Source: Lachnospiraceae bacterium
Lineage (GTDB): Bacteria; Bacillota; Clostridia; Lachnospirales; Lachnospiraceae
Length of the DNA stretch: 64,000 bases
Assembly: GCA_017624835.1 (NCBI GenBank)
Contig: JAGAMG010000024.1
Coordinates: 1-64,000, forward strand
Reading direction: 5' to 3'
Made by a program: the position numbers and the translations under genes. Every line of letters begins with the position of its first letter. Within the stretch, counting starts at the first letter, position 1. This document shows positions 46,025-54,374 of the stretch, piece after piece. The notes under the pieces were generated by a model. It saw nothing but the letters and a program-made list of their open reading frames with translations, did no database searches and was not told where the DNA came from.

Positions 46025-47554
46025 ATGAAAAAAACAGGACAATTAATAGAACTCATTTCAGAAAAAGGCATAAAGGTTTTGGCAATCATCATTTTAGGAT
46101 GGCTCACCTTTTGGCAGGCAATCCGTACCTTCCGCCTGCCCTTTGATTATATTGAAGAATATGTCCGGGAGTATCCCGACTCTCCTATAAAAAATCTATT
46201 ATTCCTACTCTTCTGTATCATATTCTTCTTCCTGATACAGAAGGTAATCCTTCGGGGCGATACTGCCAGACAAAAGAAAACGGTATTTGTTATTGCCCTA
46301 ATTGATATTTTTATAGTTGGAATCCTTTTATCAGCCTGGGTATCCATCTGTGATATTTCACCCTATTGGGATCAGTTGGAGGTTTTGAATGCTGCCTCCG
46401 GCTTCCGCCAGGGTGACTTCGGAAATATGGAATATAATTACTTACAGATGTATACCCAGCACTACGGACTTATCTTTTTTGAAGAATTCTTCTTAGGTAT
46501 TTGGAACAATTACCGAATTTTCCAATACCTGAATGTCCTTTTCATTATGATGATAATTTTTCTGTTTTACCGGGTTACCGATTTATTTTTTGACAGCCCC
46601 AGAATCAGCCTTTATAGCTTGATGAGCGTTACCGTCTTTATTCCCATGCACGTTTACGTGGTGTATGTGTACGGTGATTTAGGTTCAATCGCATTGTGTA
46701 TGCTCTGTCTTTGGGCATTATTGAAATGGAACATTACATCAAAACTTCGATATGTTTTGATTGCTTTATTCAGTGCTTCTATTGCAACTCTAATCCGGCA
46801 AAACAGTCTGATTATTCTGTTAGCTATTTTAATTGGCATGGTTATCCATGCTTGGAAAACCTGGAATTGGAAAAAGTTTGTTGTTGCAATTGCAGTACTT
46901 GTACTTCCTCTGCTATCCGTTCAGCTTGTGGAAGGAATTTATGAAATCCGCTCCGGTCGTGAAATTGGTGCCGGACTTCCTGCGGTTGTGTGGTTTTCCA
47001 TGGGGATTCAGCAGGATTCCAACGGTGTAGGCTTTGATACTGCCTATGACGAGTCTATTTGGTGGCACAGCGACTGTGACCCTGAAAAAACCGCAGAAGC
47101 TGCCATAAAGGATATTAAGCACAGGTGGGAGGAGATAAAGGGAGACCCAGCCCTAATCAGAGAATTAATCCGCTATAAGGCATTGGAGCAATGGATCGAA
47201 CCCACCTTTACCAGCTTTACCATGACCGGCAAATTTGAAGAGCCTGCCAATGCAGTGGTAGAAACCCTTTATTTTGGAACTTTGCCGGACTATATTTGCC
47301 GCTTTATGAATTTTTATCTTTTTGTAATCTATGCATGTGCTTTCCTATGGGCTATTAGGGGCGTGTTCCGTAAGGAGGGAATGCTTACTTCTATTATGTT
47401 AATTGCCTTTGTAGGCGGTTTCCTGTTTGGTATGATATGGGAAGCCAAGGGACGCTATATGATGCCCTATGCCATGATGCTGATACCCTATATGGCGTGC
47501 GGTTTATCACAAACGCAGGAAAAGCTACTTTCCCTTTTTCAAAAAGGAAAGTAG
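46025..47554 (+). CDS. Glycosyltransferase-39-like membrane protein, paralogue A
   Basis: 509 residues with about 11-12 transmembrane segments. Like its paralogues at 8377-9954 and 47525-49057 it has an acidic outer loop (YWDQLEVLNAASGFRQGDFG), LIRQNSLIIL, YEIRSGREIGAGLP and IWEAKGRYMMPYAMM. The layout fits GT-C enzymes using lipid-linked sugars. The N-terminus KKTGQLIELISEKGIKVLA is nearly the same as in the convergent gene. AACGAGGC stands upstream of the ATG. It ends in overlap with that gene. Confidence 0.8.
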   Translation: MKKTGQLIELISEKGIKVLAIIILGWLTFWQAIRTFRLPFDYIEEYVREYPDSPIKNLLFLLFCIIFFFLIQKVILRGDTARQKKTVFVIALIDIFIVGILLSAWVSICDISPYWDQLEVLNAASGFRQGDFGNMEYNYLQMYTQHYGLIFFEEFFLGIWNNYRIFQYLNVLFIMMIIFLFYRVTDLFFDSPRISLYSLMSVTVFIPMHVYVVYVYGDLGSIALCMLCLWALLKWNITSKLRYVLIALFSASIATLIRQNSLIILLAILIGMVIHAWKTWNWKKFVVAIAVLVLPLLSVQLVEGIYEIRSGREIGAGLPAVVWFSMGIQQDSNGVGFDTAYDESIWWHSDCDPEKTAEAAIKDIKHRWEEIKGDPALIRELIRYKALEQWIEPTFTSFTMTGKFEEPANAVVETLYFGTLPDYICRFMNFYLFVIYACAFLWAIRGVFRKEGMLTSIMLIAFVGGFLFGMIWEAKGRYMMPYAMMLIPYMACGLSQTQEKLLSLFQKGK

Positions 47555-47563
47555 CTTTTCCTG
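47516..47563. terminator. Bidirectional terminator: 18-bp perfect inverted repeat over two stop codons
   Basis: CAGGAAAAGCTACTTTCC and its exact complement flank 12 bases containing TTTTT and AAAAA. The two convergent paralogues both end in EKLLS-x-x-KKGK-like sequence encoded in this repeat, with stops on each side, so coding and terminator are the same DNA. Confidence 0.8.
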
Positions 47564-49057
47564 TATTACCCATACCCCATATGCCATATAGGGTATCATG
47601 CAAATCACATATCCAAACACATATCTGCTTTTTGTTTCCCAGATAATACTGAACAAAATTCCTCCTACCACAATTACCAGAGGTAATAGCTGCCAAATAT
47701 GATTCCGCTTCCTAATACTCATTATTAGGAACAAAAGCACCCCAAAGTAAATTACAAAGGCATAGTAATTTTGAAGATTTACAAGCATTCCCTGTAAACC
47801 GCCTTTATAAACTGCTTCCACCAGTCCCGTCACATCCTTGGAATCATCAAAGGTAAGTGTCATGCTTCCATAGGTGGTTTCTCCCCATTGCTCCAGCATT
47901 TTATTTTTATAAAAATCCTGTGCCATAGCCGGGTCTTCTGCAAATTCCTGTAGTCTTGCCTTGATATCCACCAGCGCATATTCCGTTGCCTTTTGGGCAT
48001 CATTTCCCGCCGCCCAAAAGATGGACTCATTATAAGCATTATACACACCATGACCGCCCCAATTACCCTGCATTCCCATTCCTACCCAAAGAATTGCCGG
48101 CATGGAGTCACCAAGTTCTATTCCTGAGCGTTTCTCATAAATGGTAGGAATTATCTGCATACTGCCAAACATTACAGCAGTTACCAAGGCTCCAATTAAA
48201 ATCGCTCGCCATTCCCATTCTCTCCAGGCATAAATCGCCAAACAGATAAAGATTGCCACCACTATAATCAGGGTATTCTTTCTGGCCAATGCAGCTATCG
48301 TCAGCGCCAGCACTATGATTGGAATATAACGCTTCTGCTTGGTATCACACCAGTTAAGCAGCGCCCAGATAGCTACAAGACTTAATGCAATGGAACAGAT
48401 ATCCCCATACACCAAATTCACATACAGATGCATGGGCAGAAATCCCGCCACAGTTACCAGACAGTAAAAATTTACAATCTGATTCTGAAATAATTTATCC
48501 GTAATCCGATACAAAAAGAATACAATTGCCATAATAAAGATTACATTTAAGTACTGGAATACACGATAATCGCCACCGATTCTCAGTACCAGTTCCTCCA
48601 AAAACACCAAATTTAACTGCTGCTGAAAGCCCTGTATGTAATTGTATTCCATATGGGAGTAATCTCCCTCTAAAAAACTTAAGGTAGTTTGATACACCTG
48701 CTGTGCATCTCTGCTTTGCCTAAATTGGGTAACTGTAACCCACGTAGTTAAAGTTATTCCTACCATAAGAGTTTCCGCAATTGCAAAGTACCGGACAATT
48801 TTTTTCTTTTGTTCTTCGTTCTTATTCCTAAACAATACCCATGACAATACTCCATATAATACAAATATTGCTAAAAATACAAGCACATTTTTAATCACAC
48901 TGTCCTCATAAACAGTTAAAATTTCCTCCGAGTAATCCAAGGGATAACAGCAAGTATAAGCAGCCGTCCACCAGGTAATTACTGCCATTAAGATAAAAGC
49001 AATTACCTTTACACCTTTTTCACTTATATTTTCTATGATAATACCTGCTTTTTTCAT
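47525..49057 (-). CDS. Glycosyltransferase-39-like membrane protein, paralogue B
   Basis: 510 residues with about 11-12 transmembrane segments. The outer loop has QQVYQTTLSFLEGDYSHMEY where paralogue A has its acidic loop. LARKNTLIIV, YEKRSGIELGDSMPA and IWETKSRYVFGYVICMIPYMA match the other two copies. Likely a GT-C-type transferase of unknown donor and acceptor. Its last 30 bases are antisense to the end of paralogue A. Its N-terminus KKAGIIIENISEKGVKVIA shows that A and B come from a duplication followed by inversion. Confidence 0.8.
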   Translation of the reverse strand: MKKAGIIIENISEKGVKVIAFILMAVITWWTAAYTCCYPLDYSEEILTVYEDSVIKNVLVFLAIFVLYGVLSWVLFRNKNEEQKKKIVRYFAIAETLMVGITLTTWVTVTQFRQSRDAQQVYQTTLSFLEGDYSHMEYNYIQGFQQQLNLVFLEELVLRIGGDYRVFQYLNVIFIMAIVFFLYRITDKLFQNQIVNFYCLVTVAGFLPMHLYVNLVYGDICSIALSLVAIWALLNWCDTKQKRYIPIIVLALTIAALARKNTLIIVVAIFICLAIYAWREWEWRAILIGALVTAVMFGSMQIIPTIYEKRSGIELGDSMPAILWVGMGMQGNWGGHGVYNAYNESIFWAAGNDAQKATEYALVDIKARLQEFAEDPAMAQDFYKNKMLEQWGETTYGSMTLTFDDSKDVTGLVEAVYKGGLQGMLVNLQNYYAFVIYFGVLLFLIMSIRKRNHIWQLLPLVIVVGGILFSIIWETKSRYVFGYVICMIPYMAYGVWVIQEKLLSFLKKGK

Positions 49058-49172
49058 TTTTGTCCCTACTTTTTTCTACTTTTCTTTTTGTTTTTCATAC
49101 TTCTACTTTTCTGTCAAGCTTCTCTTACAAAGACCTTATTATCCTATCATATTTTCCCTCTTTTGTCACATT

Positions 49173-49214
49173 AAAAAATGCCCCACCCACCCCCAAGGGC
49201 GGATGAGACATTTT
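49173..49214 (-). terminator. Terminator of the kdu/kdg operon
   Basis: On the minus strand AAAATGTCTCATCCGCCC pairs imperfectly with GGGTGGGTGGGGCATTTT, followed by a T run. Confidence 0.8.
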
Positions 49215-49241
49215 CTTTTTATTTTTATTCTACAGAAACAA

Positions 49242-50273
49242 TTATCTCTGTACACGTCCGGAAGCGTCACCGCCAGCCAGAGTCTCAACTTCTTTTCTGG
49301 ATACCAGGTTGAAGTCGCCGGGGATGGTGTGCTTTAATGCAGAAGCAGCTACACCATACTCAAGAGCATCCTTGAAGTTCTTGCCATCAAGCATACCGCA
49401 GATAACACCACCAGCGAAGGAGTCACCACCACCTACACGGTCAACGATAGGATGAATGCTGTACTCTTTGGAGTGATAGAATTCCTTGGTATCTCTGGAG
49501 TAGATACATGCAGACCAACCGTTATCGGAAGCGGAACGGCTTACACGTAAGGAAGATACACAGTACTCGAAGTTGAACTTCTCTACCATCTGCTCAAAGA
49601 TGGACTTGTAACCAGCAAGCTCAAGCTCACCACTGGTAACATCGGTATCGCCGGGCTTGAAGCCAAGTACTAACTCAGCATCTTCCTCATTACCGATACA
49701 TACATCAACGTACTGCATCAGGTTGGTCATAACCTTCTGTGCCTTCTCGGAAGACCACAGTTTCTTACGGAAGTTAAGGTCTACAGAAACCTTTACGCCG
49801 TGCTTCTTAGCTGCCTTTAAAGCTTCCTCGGTAAGAACTGCTGCGCTGTCAGATACAGCGGGAGTAATACCGGTGAAGTGGAACCAGTCTGCACCTTCGA
49901 AGATAGCATCGAAATCAAAATCTGCTGCAGTTGCAGTAGAGATAGAGGAATGAGCTCTATCATAAACAACCTTGGAAGGTCTCATGGAAGAACCGGACTC
50001 AAGGAAGTAGATACCAAGTCTCTCACCACATTTAGCGATGTTCTTGGTTCCTACATTGTATTTTCTCAAAGCAGCTACTGCACACTCACCGATTTCGTTG
50101 TTAGGAACTGCAGTAACGAATTCAGCGTCATGTCCATAGTTTGCAAGAGATACTGCAACGTTAGCTTCACCGCCGCCGTAGCATACATCAAACTCGTCTG
50201 CCTGGATAAATTTCTCATTGTTGGGGGTGGATAATCTAAGCATGATTTCACCCATGGTAATAACTTTTGCCAT
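49242..50273 (-). CDS. kdgK: 2-keto-3-deoxygluconate kinase (PfkB family)
   Basis: 343 residues. PfkB features are the N-terminal MGEIMLRLSTP, GGGEANVAVSLANYG and the C-terminal catalytic segment VDRVGGGDSFAGGVICGM with the Asp base. It phosphorylates KDG to KDPG, which the aldolase encoded upstream then cleaves. AAAGGAA precedes the ATG. Last gene of the operon. The codon choice is strikingly uniform, as in highly expressed genes. Confidence 0.92.
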   Translation of the reverse strand: MAKVITMGEIMLRLSTPNNEKFIQADEFDVCYGGGEANVAVSLANYGHDAEFVTAVPNNEIGECAVAALRKYNVGTKNIAKCGERLGIYFLESGSSMRPSKVVYDRAHSSISTATAADFDFDAIFEGADWFHFTGITPAVSDSAAVLTEEALKAAKKHGVKVSVDLNFRKKLWSSEKAQKVMTNLMQYVDVCIGNEEDAELVLGFKPGDTDVTSGELELAGYKSIFEQMVEKFNFEYCVSSLRVSRSASDNGWSACIYSRDTKEFYHSKEYSIHPIVDRVGGGDSFAGGVICGMLDGKNFKDALEYGVAASALKHTIPGDFNLVSRKEVETLAGGDASGRVQR

Positions 50274-50324
50274 TTTAATAAATTCCTTTCGTTTTTAATA
50301 TTTTTTCGTCTTCTCGACGCGGGC

Positions 50325-50376
50325 ACTCGCATACTTCTTTTTGTTCATGTCATACATGCACAAAAGTATGCTCGTG
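50325..50376 (-). repeat. Intercistronic hairpin 1 between eda and kdgK
   Basis: GCATACTT (50329-50336) and AAGTATGC (50364-50371) with further pairing outside. No T run follows, so it is not a plain terminator; the gap of 209 bases is filled by two such hairpins. Confidence 0.65.
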
Positions 50377-50395
50377 ATACGTTGCTGTCGCAACT

Positions 50396-50459
50396 AGGTA
50401 TAAAAGTATATATCTGCATGCTCTTGCAAGCAAGGCATGAAGATAATACTTTCATACCT
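50396..50459 (-). repeat. Intercistronic hairpin 2 between eda and kdgK
   Basis: AGGTAT, AGTAT and GCATG pair in nested order with CATGA, ACT and ATACCT across the 64 bases. It lies directly after the eda stop. Confidence 0.65.
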
Positions 50460-50482
50460 GCCCGCTACAAGCTTATGCGCTT

Positions 50483-51448
50483 CTATTTCTGTACCAAATG
50501 TACTGCAAATCCGCCGATTTCTTCCTGAAGATAGATAGCCTTCAAAGCACCCTTTGCATCTCTCTTAGCAGATTCCTCGTTGAACTCAACACCAAGAACA
50601 GTGCTTAAGTAGTTAACTGCTCTCTCAATGTAGTTGGTTCTGATAGCGATGTGACCATTCTTACCAAGGTAAGGAGTCTTCATAACTTCAAGTGCGGTAC
50701 CGGCGAAGATGGAGCTGTTGCCAACCTTTGCAGGCATACCAAAGATAAATGCAAAACGGTTAGCAGCCTTAAGAGCCTCTTCCTCGTTCTCTGCATTTAC
50801 ACCAACATGAGCTAATTCAAAGCCAAGCATGGTCTGAACTGCTTCTCTGGTTAACTGCTCAATCTTGTCCCACTCACCGGCATTGATTAAGTCGCCGGGA
50901 ACCATCCAGGAACCACCACAAGCGATAATCTTGGGGAAGTCAAGGTAAGAAGTAAGATTCTTAGCACTAACACCACCGGTAGGCATAAACTTCATGTTTA
51001 CATAAGGAGCTGCCATAGCCTTAATCTTTGCAAGACCACCGGACTGCTCAGCAGGGAAGAACTTAACAACATCAAGACCAAGCTCAATAGCCTGCTCGAT
51101 ATCGCTGGGGCTGGAAGTACCGGGAGTAATAGGTACATTCTTCTCGATACAATATTTAACAGTCTTAGGATTTAAACCGGGGCTAACGATGAATTTAGCA
51201 CCAGCCTCTACTGCTGCATCAACCTGTGCTGCATTTAAAACAGTTCCTGCACCTACACACATGTTAGGGAAGTTATCGGTCATAATCTTGATAGCTTCTG
51301 CTGCTGCATCTGTACGGAAGGTTACCTCTGCACAAGGAAGACCACCTGCACATAATGCCTTTGCCAAAGGAAGTGCATCCTCTGCTCTGTCAATTTTTAC
51401 AACCGGTACAATACCGATTTTGCTGATTTGCTCTAATACTGCGTTCAT
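50483..51448 (-). CDS. eda: KDPG/KHG aldolase with a C-terminal VOC-like domain
   Basis: 321 residues from ATG 51448, preceded by GAGG; ATG 51466 is less well spaced. Residues 1-205 are a classical Eda barrel: GIVPVVKIDRAEDALPLA, AEVTFRT (catalytic Glu), VGAGTVLN, KFIVSPGLNP and VVKFFPAEQSGG with the Schiff-base lysine, then MPTGGVSAKNL. Residues about 215-321 look like a glyoxalase/VOC-type half (FELAHVGVNAENEEEAL, RAVNYLSTVLGVEF). It cleaves KDPG to pyruvate and glyceraldehyde 3-phosphate. The added domain is the odd part; its role is unknown. Confidence 0.9.
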   Translation of the reverse strand: MNAVLEQISKIGIVPVVKIDRAEDALPLAKALCAGGLPCAEVTFRTDAAAEAIKIMTDNFPNMCVGAGTVLNAAQVDAAVEAGAKFIVSPGLNPKTVKYCIEKNVPITPGTSSPSDIEQAIELGLDVVKFFPAEQSGGLAKIKAMAAPYVNMKFMPTGGVSAKNLTSYLDFPKIIACGGSWMVPGDLINAGEWDKIEQLTREAVQTMLGFELAHVGVNAENEEEALKAANRFAFIFGMPAKVGNSSIFAGTALEVMKTPYLGKNGHIAIRTNYIERAVNYLSTVLGVEFNEESAKRDAKGALKAIYLQEEIGGFAVHLVQK

Positions 51449-51492
51449 TTTTTCCTCTTTCTGCATGATTTCACATGCTTTTATATAATTCC

Positions 51493-51576
51493 GAAGAATC
51501 GCTGCGCGATTCTTCTCGACGAAACTTAGAAAATCTTAGATGCAGTATTATAGCATCTTAGATTTTCTTTTCGTCG
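51493..51576 (-). repeat. Two intercistronic hairpins between the RpiB-like gene and eda
   Basis: Stem GAAGAATCG/CGATTCTTC (51493-51515) and a long stem 51517-51576 joining CGACGAAA and GAAAATCTTAGATGC with their complements, one mismatch. It starts two bases after the upstream stop codon. Confidence 0.75.
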
Positions 51577-51578
51577 TT

Positions 51579-52217
51579 TTACGCCAATAATTCTCTTACG
51601 GCCTCTGCAATAGCATCATCCTTGCAGTTTGCAAAGAAGTATTCCTGGAACTTAGCACCGGACAAAGCACCCTTTGCCAAATCCTGGTCAATGTTCTTCA
51701 GAATAGTAACCATATCTACATGGGTTACTTCTTTTACCTTATCCAGAATCTTCTTGTTGCGCTGTTCAGGTTCAACTCTCTCCTTAGGATATCCGCCGCC
51801 ACCGGGAGCACAGAATAATTTCTCGAAGGTATACTCAAGATTTAATTCTCCACCCCAGCCGAAGCCCTGTGCAAAAGGAAGTGCTACACAGTTACCATCG
51901 TTTACCTGAGAGAACAGATATGCATCCAGGGGAGAGGTTACATGTCCGCACAATACCTTGGGGAAGGAGTTGCAAGCAAGCATAGCACCCTCACCGGTAC
52001 CACAACCGGTAATTACAAAGTCAGCTGCACCGGAGTTAATCAGAACTGCTGCCAGAATACCGTTCTGTACATAGGTCAGGGAATTGGAATCCTCAGCACC
52101 GTACATACCGTAATTAAACACCTCATGTCCCATGGGCTCTACTACTTTTTTTAGGGTAGCACAGATTAATTCATTCTTTGCTGCCTGACTGTTTTCATTA
52201 ATTAAAGCGATTTTCAT
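51579..52217 (-). CDS. RpiB/LacAB-family sugar-phosphate isomerase
   Basis: 212 residues. MKIALINENSQAAKN, GILAAVLINSGAADFVITGCGTGEGAMLACNSFP and VCLPF-like VNDGNCVALPFAQGFGWG match the RpiB/LacA/LacB fold, with the Cys of GCGTGEGA in the place of the catalytic residue. In this operon it probably acts on a uronate or deoxyketo-acid isomerisation step rather than ribose phosphate, but this is inference. The C-terminal 70 residues are longer than in RpiB. It is between kduD and eda. Confidence 0.82.
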   Translation of the reverse strand: MKIALINENSQAAKNELICATLKKVVEPMGHEVFNYGMYGAEDSNSLTYVQNGILAAVLINSGAADFVITGCGTGEGAMLACNSFPKVLCGHVTSPLDAYLFSQVNDGNCVALPFAQGFGWGGELNLEYTFEKLFCAPGGGGYPKERVEPEQRNKKILDKVKEVTHVDMVTILKNIDQDLAKGALSGAKFQEYFFANCKDDAIAEAVRELLA

Positions 52218-52284
52218 GAAAATAACGCTGCCTTTCTGCCTCTAAAAAGGCTATTTATAAGTATGATACATTAAACGCCACAAT

Positions 52285-52317
52285 AGTCAGCCACCAAAAA
52301 TCTTTTGGTGACTGACT
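52285..52317 (-). repeat. Intercistronic hairpin between kduD and the RpiB-like gene
   Basis: A 15-bp stem with one mismatch: AGTCAGCCACCAAAA against TTTTGGTGACTGACT with three loop bases. No T run on the minus strand. Confidence 0.7.
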
Positions 52318-52357
52318 TGTGTATGCATTTCTTATTTTTAATTCTATACGTCAGTTA

Positions 52358-53161
52358 TTAGCTGGGCTGCTTACCGATGTATGCAAGGATACCACCGTCA
52401 ACATAGAGAATATGTCCGTTTACACCGTTAGAAGCTTCGGAAGCAAGGAATACTGCAGGTCCGGTAAGCTCTTCAGGCTGTAACCATCTGTTAGCAGGAG
52501 TCTTAGCACAGATGAACTGATCGAAAGGATGTCTGCTTCCATCAGGCTGAACCTCACGAAGAGGAGCGGTCTGAGGAGTCTCAATGTAACCGGGTCCAAG
52601 GCCGTTACACTGAATGTTGTACTGACCATATTCGGAACAGATATTTCTGGTGAGCATCTTTAAGCCACCCTTTGCAGCTGCGTATGCAGATACAGTCTCA
52701 CGACCAAGCTCGGACATCATGGAGCAGATGTTGATAATCTTACCAGCACCCTTCTTCATCATAGAAGGAATAACAGCCTTAGCCATGATGAAAGGTCCGT
52801 TCAAGTCGATATCGATAACCTGTCTGAACTGAGCAGCGGTCATCTCATGCATAGGAATTCTCTTAATGATACCTGCGTTGTTAACAAGGATATCAATTAC
52901 ACCAACTTCCTTTTCAATCTGTGCAACCATATCGTTAACTGCATCCTCATTGGTTACGTCACAAACATAACCGTGAGCCTTGATGCCTTTTTCAGCGTAT
53001 GCTGCAAGTCCCTTATCAACCAGCTCCTGATTGATATCGTTGAAGCAGATGGTTGCTCCGTTCTCTGCATATGCAGAAGCGATAGCAAAACCAATACCAT
53101 AGGATGCACCGGTAACAAGTGCTACTTTACCCTCAAGTGAGAAGTTTGTAAAATTAGACAT
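52358..53161 (-). CDS. kduD: Short-chain dehydrogenase, probable 2-keto-3-deoxygluconate dehydrogenase KduD
   Basis: 267 residues. The SDR cofactor motif is TGASYGIGFAIA, the catalytic Ser-Tyr-Lys is in NICSMMSELGRETVSAYAAAKGG, and NNAGI follows the cofactor region. Neighbours kduI and kdgK indicate interconversion of 2,5-diketo-3-deoxygluconate and KDG with NAD(H). AAAGGAG precedes the ATG. Gluconate 5-dehydrogenase is the closest alternative name. Confidence 0.88.
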   Translation of the reverse strand: MSNFTNFSLEGKVALVTGASYGIGFAIASAYAENGATICFNDINQELVDKGLAAYAEKGIKAHGYVCDVTNEDAVNDMVAQIEKEVGVIDILVNNAGIIKRIPMHEMTAAQFRQVIDIDLNGPFIMAKAVIPSMMKKGAGKIINICSMMSELGRETVSAYAAAKGGLKMLTRNICSEYGQYNIQCNGLGPGYIETPQTAPLREVQPDGSRHPFDQFICAKTPANRWLQPEELTGPAVFLASEASNGVNGHILYVDGGILAYIGKQPS

Positions 53162-53212
53162 TTCTTTATCTCCTTTTCTTTATATATTATGTTTTGTATA
53201 TTATGTTTTTAA

Positions 53213-54073
53213 TTACATAAGATCCTTCATTGCAACGCCGTCCATGTCGTCGAAGTCCTGATTCTCTCCAACCATACCCCAGATAAAGGTATATGCTCTG
53301 GAACCGCATCCTGAATGGATGGACCAGCTGGGAGAAATAACAGCTTCTTCATTTCTCATAACGATGTGACGGGTCTCTGTAGGCTCACCCATATAATGCA
53401 TAACAAATGCATCCTCAGGCATCTCAAAGTAGAGATAAACCTCCATACGTCTGTCATGTGTATGACAGGGCATGGTGTTCCATACGCTACCGGGCTCCAG
53501 CTTAGTCATACCCATAACCAGCTGACAGCTCTCTACCTGACCGGGTAAAATATACTTACAGATTACTCTGTGGTTGGCATCCTCTAAGGAACCAAGCTCC
53601 ACTTTATTCTCATCCTTTACAATCACAACACCCTCTTCAGGAGTTCCGTTAGGCTTAATAACCACGGTAGGGTAGGTCTTGTGTGCAGGAGCGGAATTCA
53701 AATAAAATTTTGCAGGATTGGAAGCATCGTCACTTGCAAAAACAATGTCCTTGGAACCCATTCCGATATACATAGCCTCCTTGAAGCCGATATTGTATAC
53801 CTTGCCATCAATGGAAATGGTACCTGCTCCTCCGATATTAATAACACCCAGCTCTCTTCTCTGGCAGAAATATTCTGCACGAAGCTCGTCTCCGGCTGTA
53901 AGAGCAATAGGCTCTGTAGGTACTGCTGCACCTGTAATAATTCTGTCGATGTGGCTGTATACCAATTTAATCTCACCGGGCACGAAAAGATTCTGAATCA
54001 GAAACTCTTCTCTCAGACGGTCTGTGGTATAGTGCTTCACATCTCTTGGGGATACTGCTGTTCTAAGTTCCAC
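53213..54073 (-). CDS. kduI: 5-dehydro-4-deoxy-D-glucuronate isomerase KduI
   Basis: 286 residues from a GTG at 54073, behind AGAGAGG and matching the family N-terminus (VELRTAVSPRDVKHYTTDRL); a TTG at 54094 is a weaker alternative. Further KduI segments are REEFLIQNLFVPGEIKLVYSH in two parts, RELGVINIGG and the zinc-site NTMPCHTHDRRMEVYLYF (CHTH and E). It isomerises the product of unsaturated uronate breakdown from pectin or glycosaminoglycans. It is the first gene of the operon. Confidence 0.93.
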   Translation of the reverse strand: MELRTAVSPRDVKHYTTDRLREEFLIQNLFVPGEIKLVYSHIDRIITGAAVPTEPIALTAGDELRAEYFCQRRELGVINIGGAGTISIDGKVYNIGFKEAMYIGMGSKDIVFASDDASNPAKFYLNSAPAHKTYPTVVIKPNGTPEEGVVIVKDENKVELGSLEDANHRVICKYILPGQVESCQLVMGMTKLEPGSVWNTMPCHTHDRRMEVYLYFEMPEDAFVMHYMGEPTETRHIVMRNEEAVISPSWSIHSGCGSRAYTFIWGMVGENQDFDDMDGVAMKDLM

Positions 54074-54090
54074 CTTGCGCCTCTCTTTCT

Positions 54091-54117
54091 CCAATGTACG
54101 CTCTCTTATGACATTGG
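54091..54117 (-). promoter_or_regulatory. Leader hairpin just upstream of the kduI ribosome site
   Basis: CCAATGT and ACATTGG are 13 bases apart in the transcribed leader, a few bases before AGAGAGG. It may affect translation or be a protein site. Confidence 0.45.
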
Positions 54118-54131
54118 CTGATACCTTTTAA

Positions 54132-54150
54132 TGAAAGTGCTTACATTATA
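54132..54150 (-). promoter_or_regulatory. kdu operon -10 box overlapping a cre-like site
   Basis: The -10 TATAAT (54145-54150) has no good -35, as expected when an activator is needed. The sequence TGTAAGCACTTTCA (54132-54145) over the start point fits the CcpA box TGWAANCGNTNWCA at all but one position. The 300-base gap 54074-54374 also holds the araC promoter and the leader hairpin. Confidence 0.65.
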
Positions 54151-54269
54151 CCATATTTCAACAAGCATTTCCATTAAAATTTTCTCAAAATTTTTACGAG
54201 CATATCTCGTTCTGAAATAAAGTATACTAGAAAAAATTCTCCAAGTCTATTCATATATTAATCAAAACA

Positions 54270-54298
54270 TTGCAAATCTTGAACTTTTTTATTATACT
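54270..54298 (+). promoter_or_regulatory. Promoter of the AraC regulator gene
   Basis: TTGCAA (54270-54275), 17 bases, TATACT (54293-54298). Transcription would begin near 54305, which rules out a protein start at 54270. Confidence 0.75.
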
Positions 54299-54374
54299 AA
54301 ATTTAATGTTGCCAAAATACATGTTATCTCAATTCCCAAACAGGCAGCAAAATTTACTTAGAAAAGGATTATTT

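Noticed and set aside
50274-52357. CRISPR-like repeats in the uronate operon gaps
   Set aside because: The repeats are inverted stems that differ from each other, not regularly spaced direct repeats. No CRISPR array was seen anywhere in the window.
54270-54374. Start of the AraC protein at 54270
   Set aside because: The -35 and -10 boxes of its promoter occupy 54270-54298, so this ATG is not transcribed as a start.
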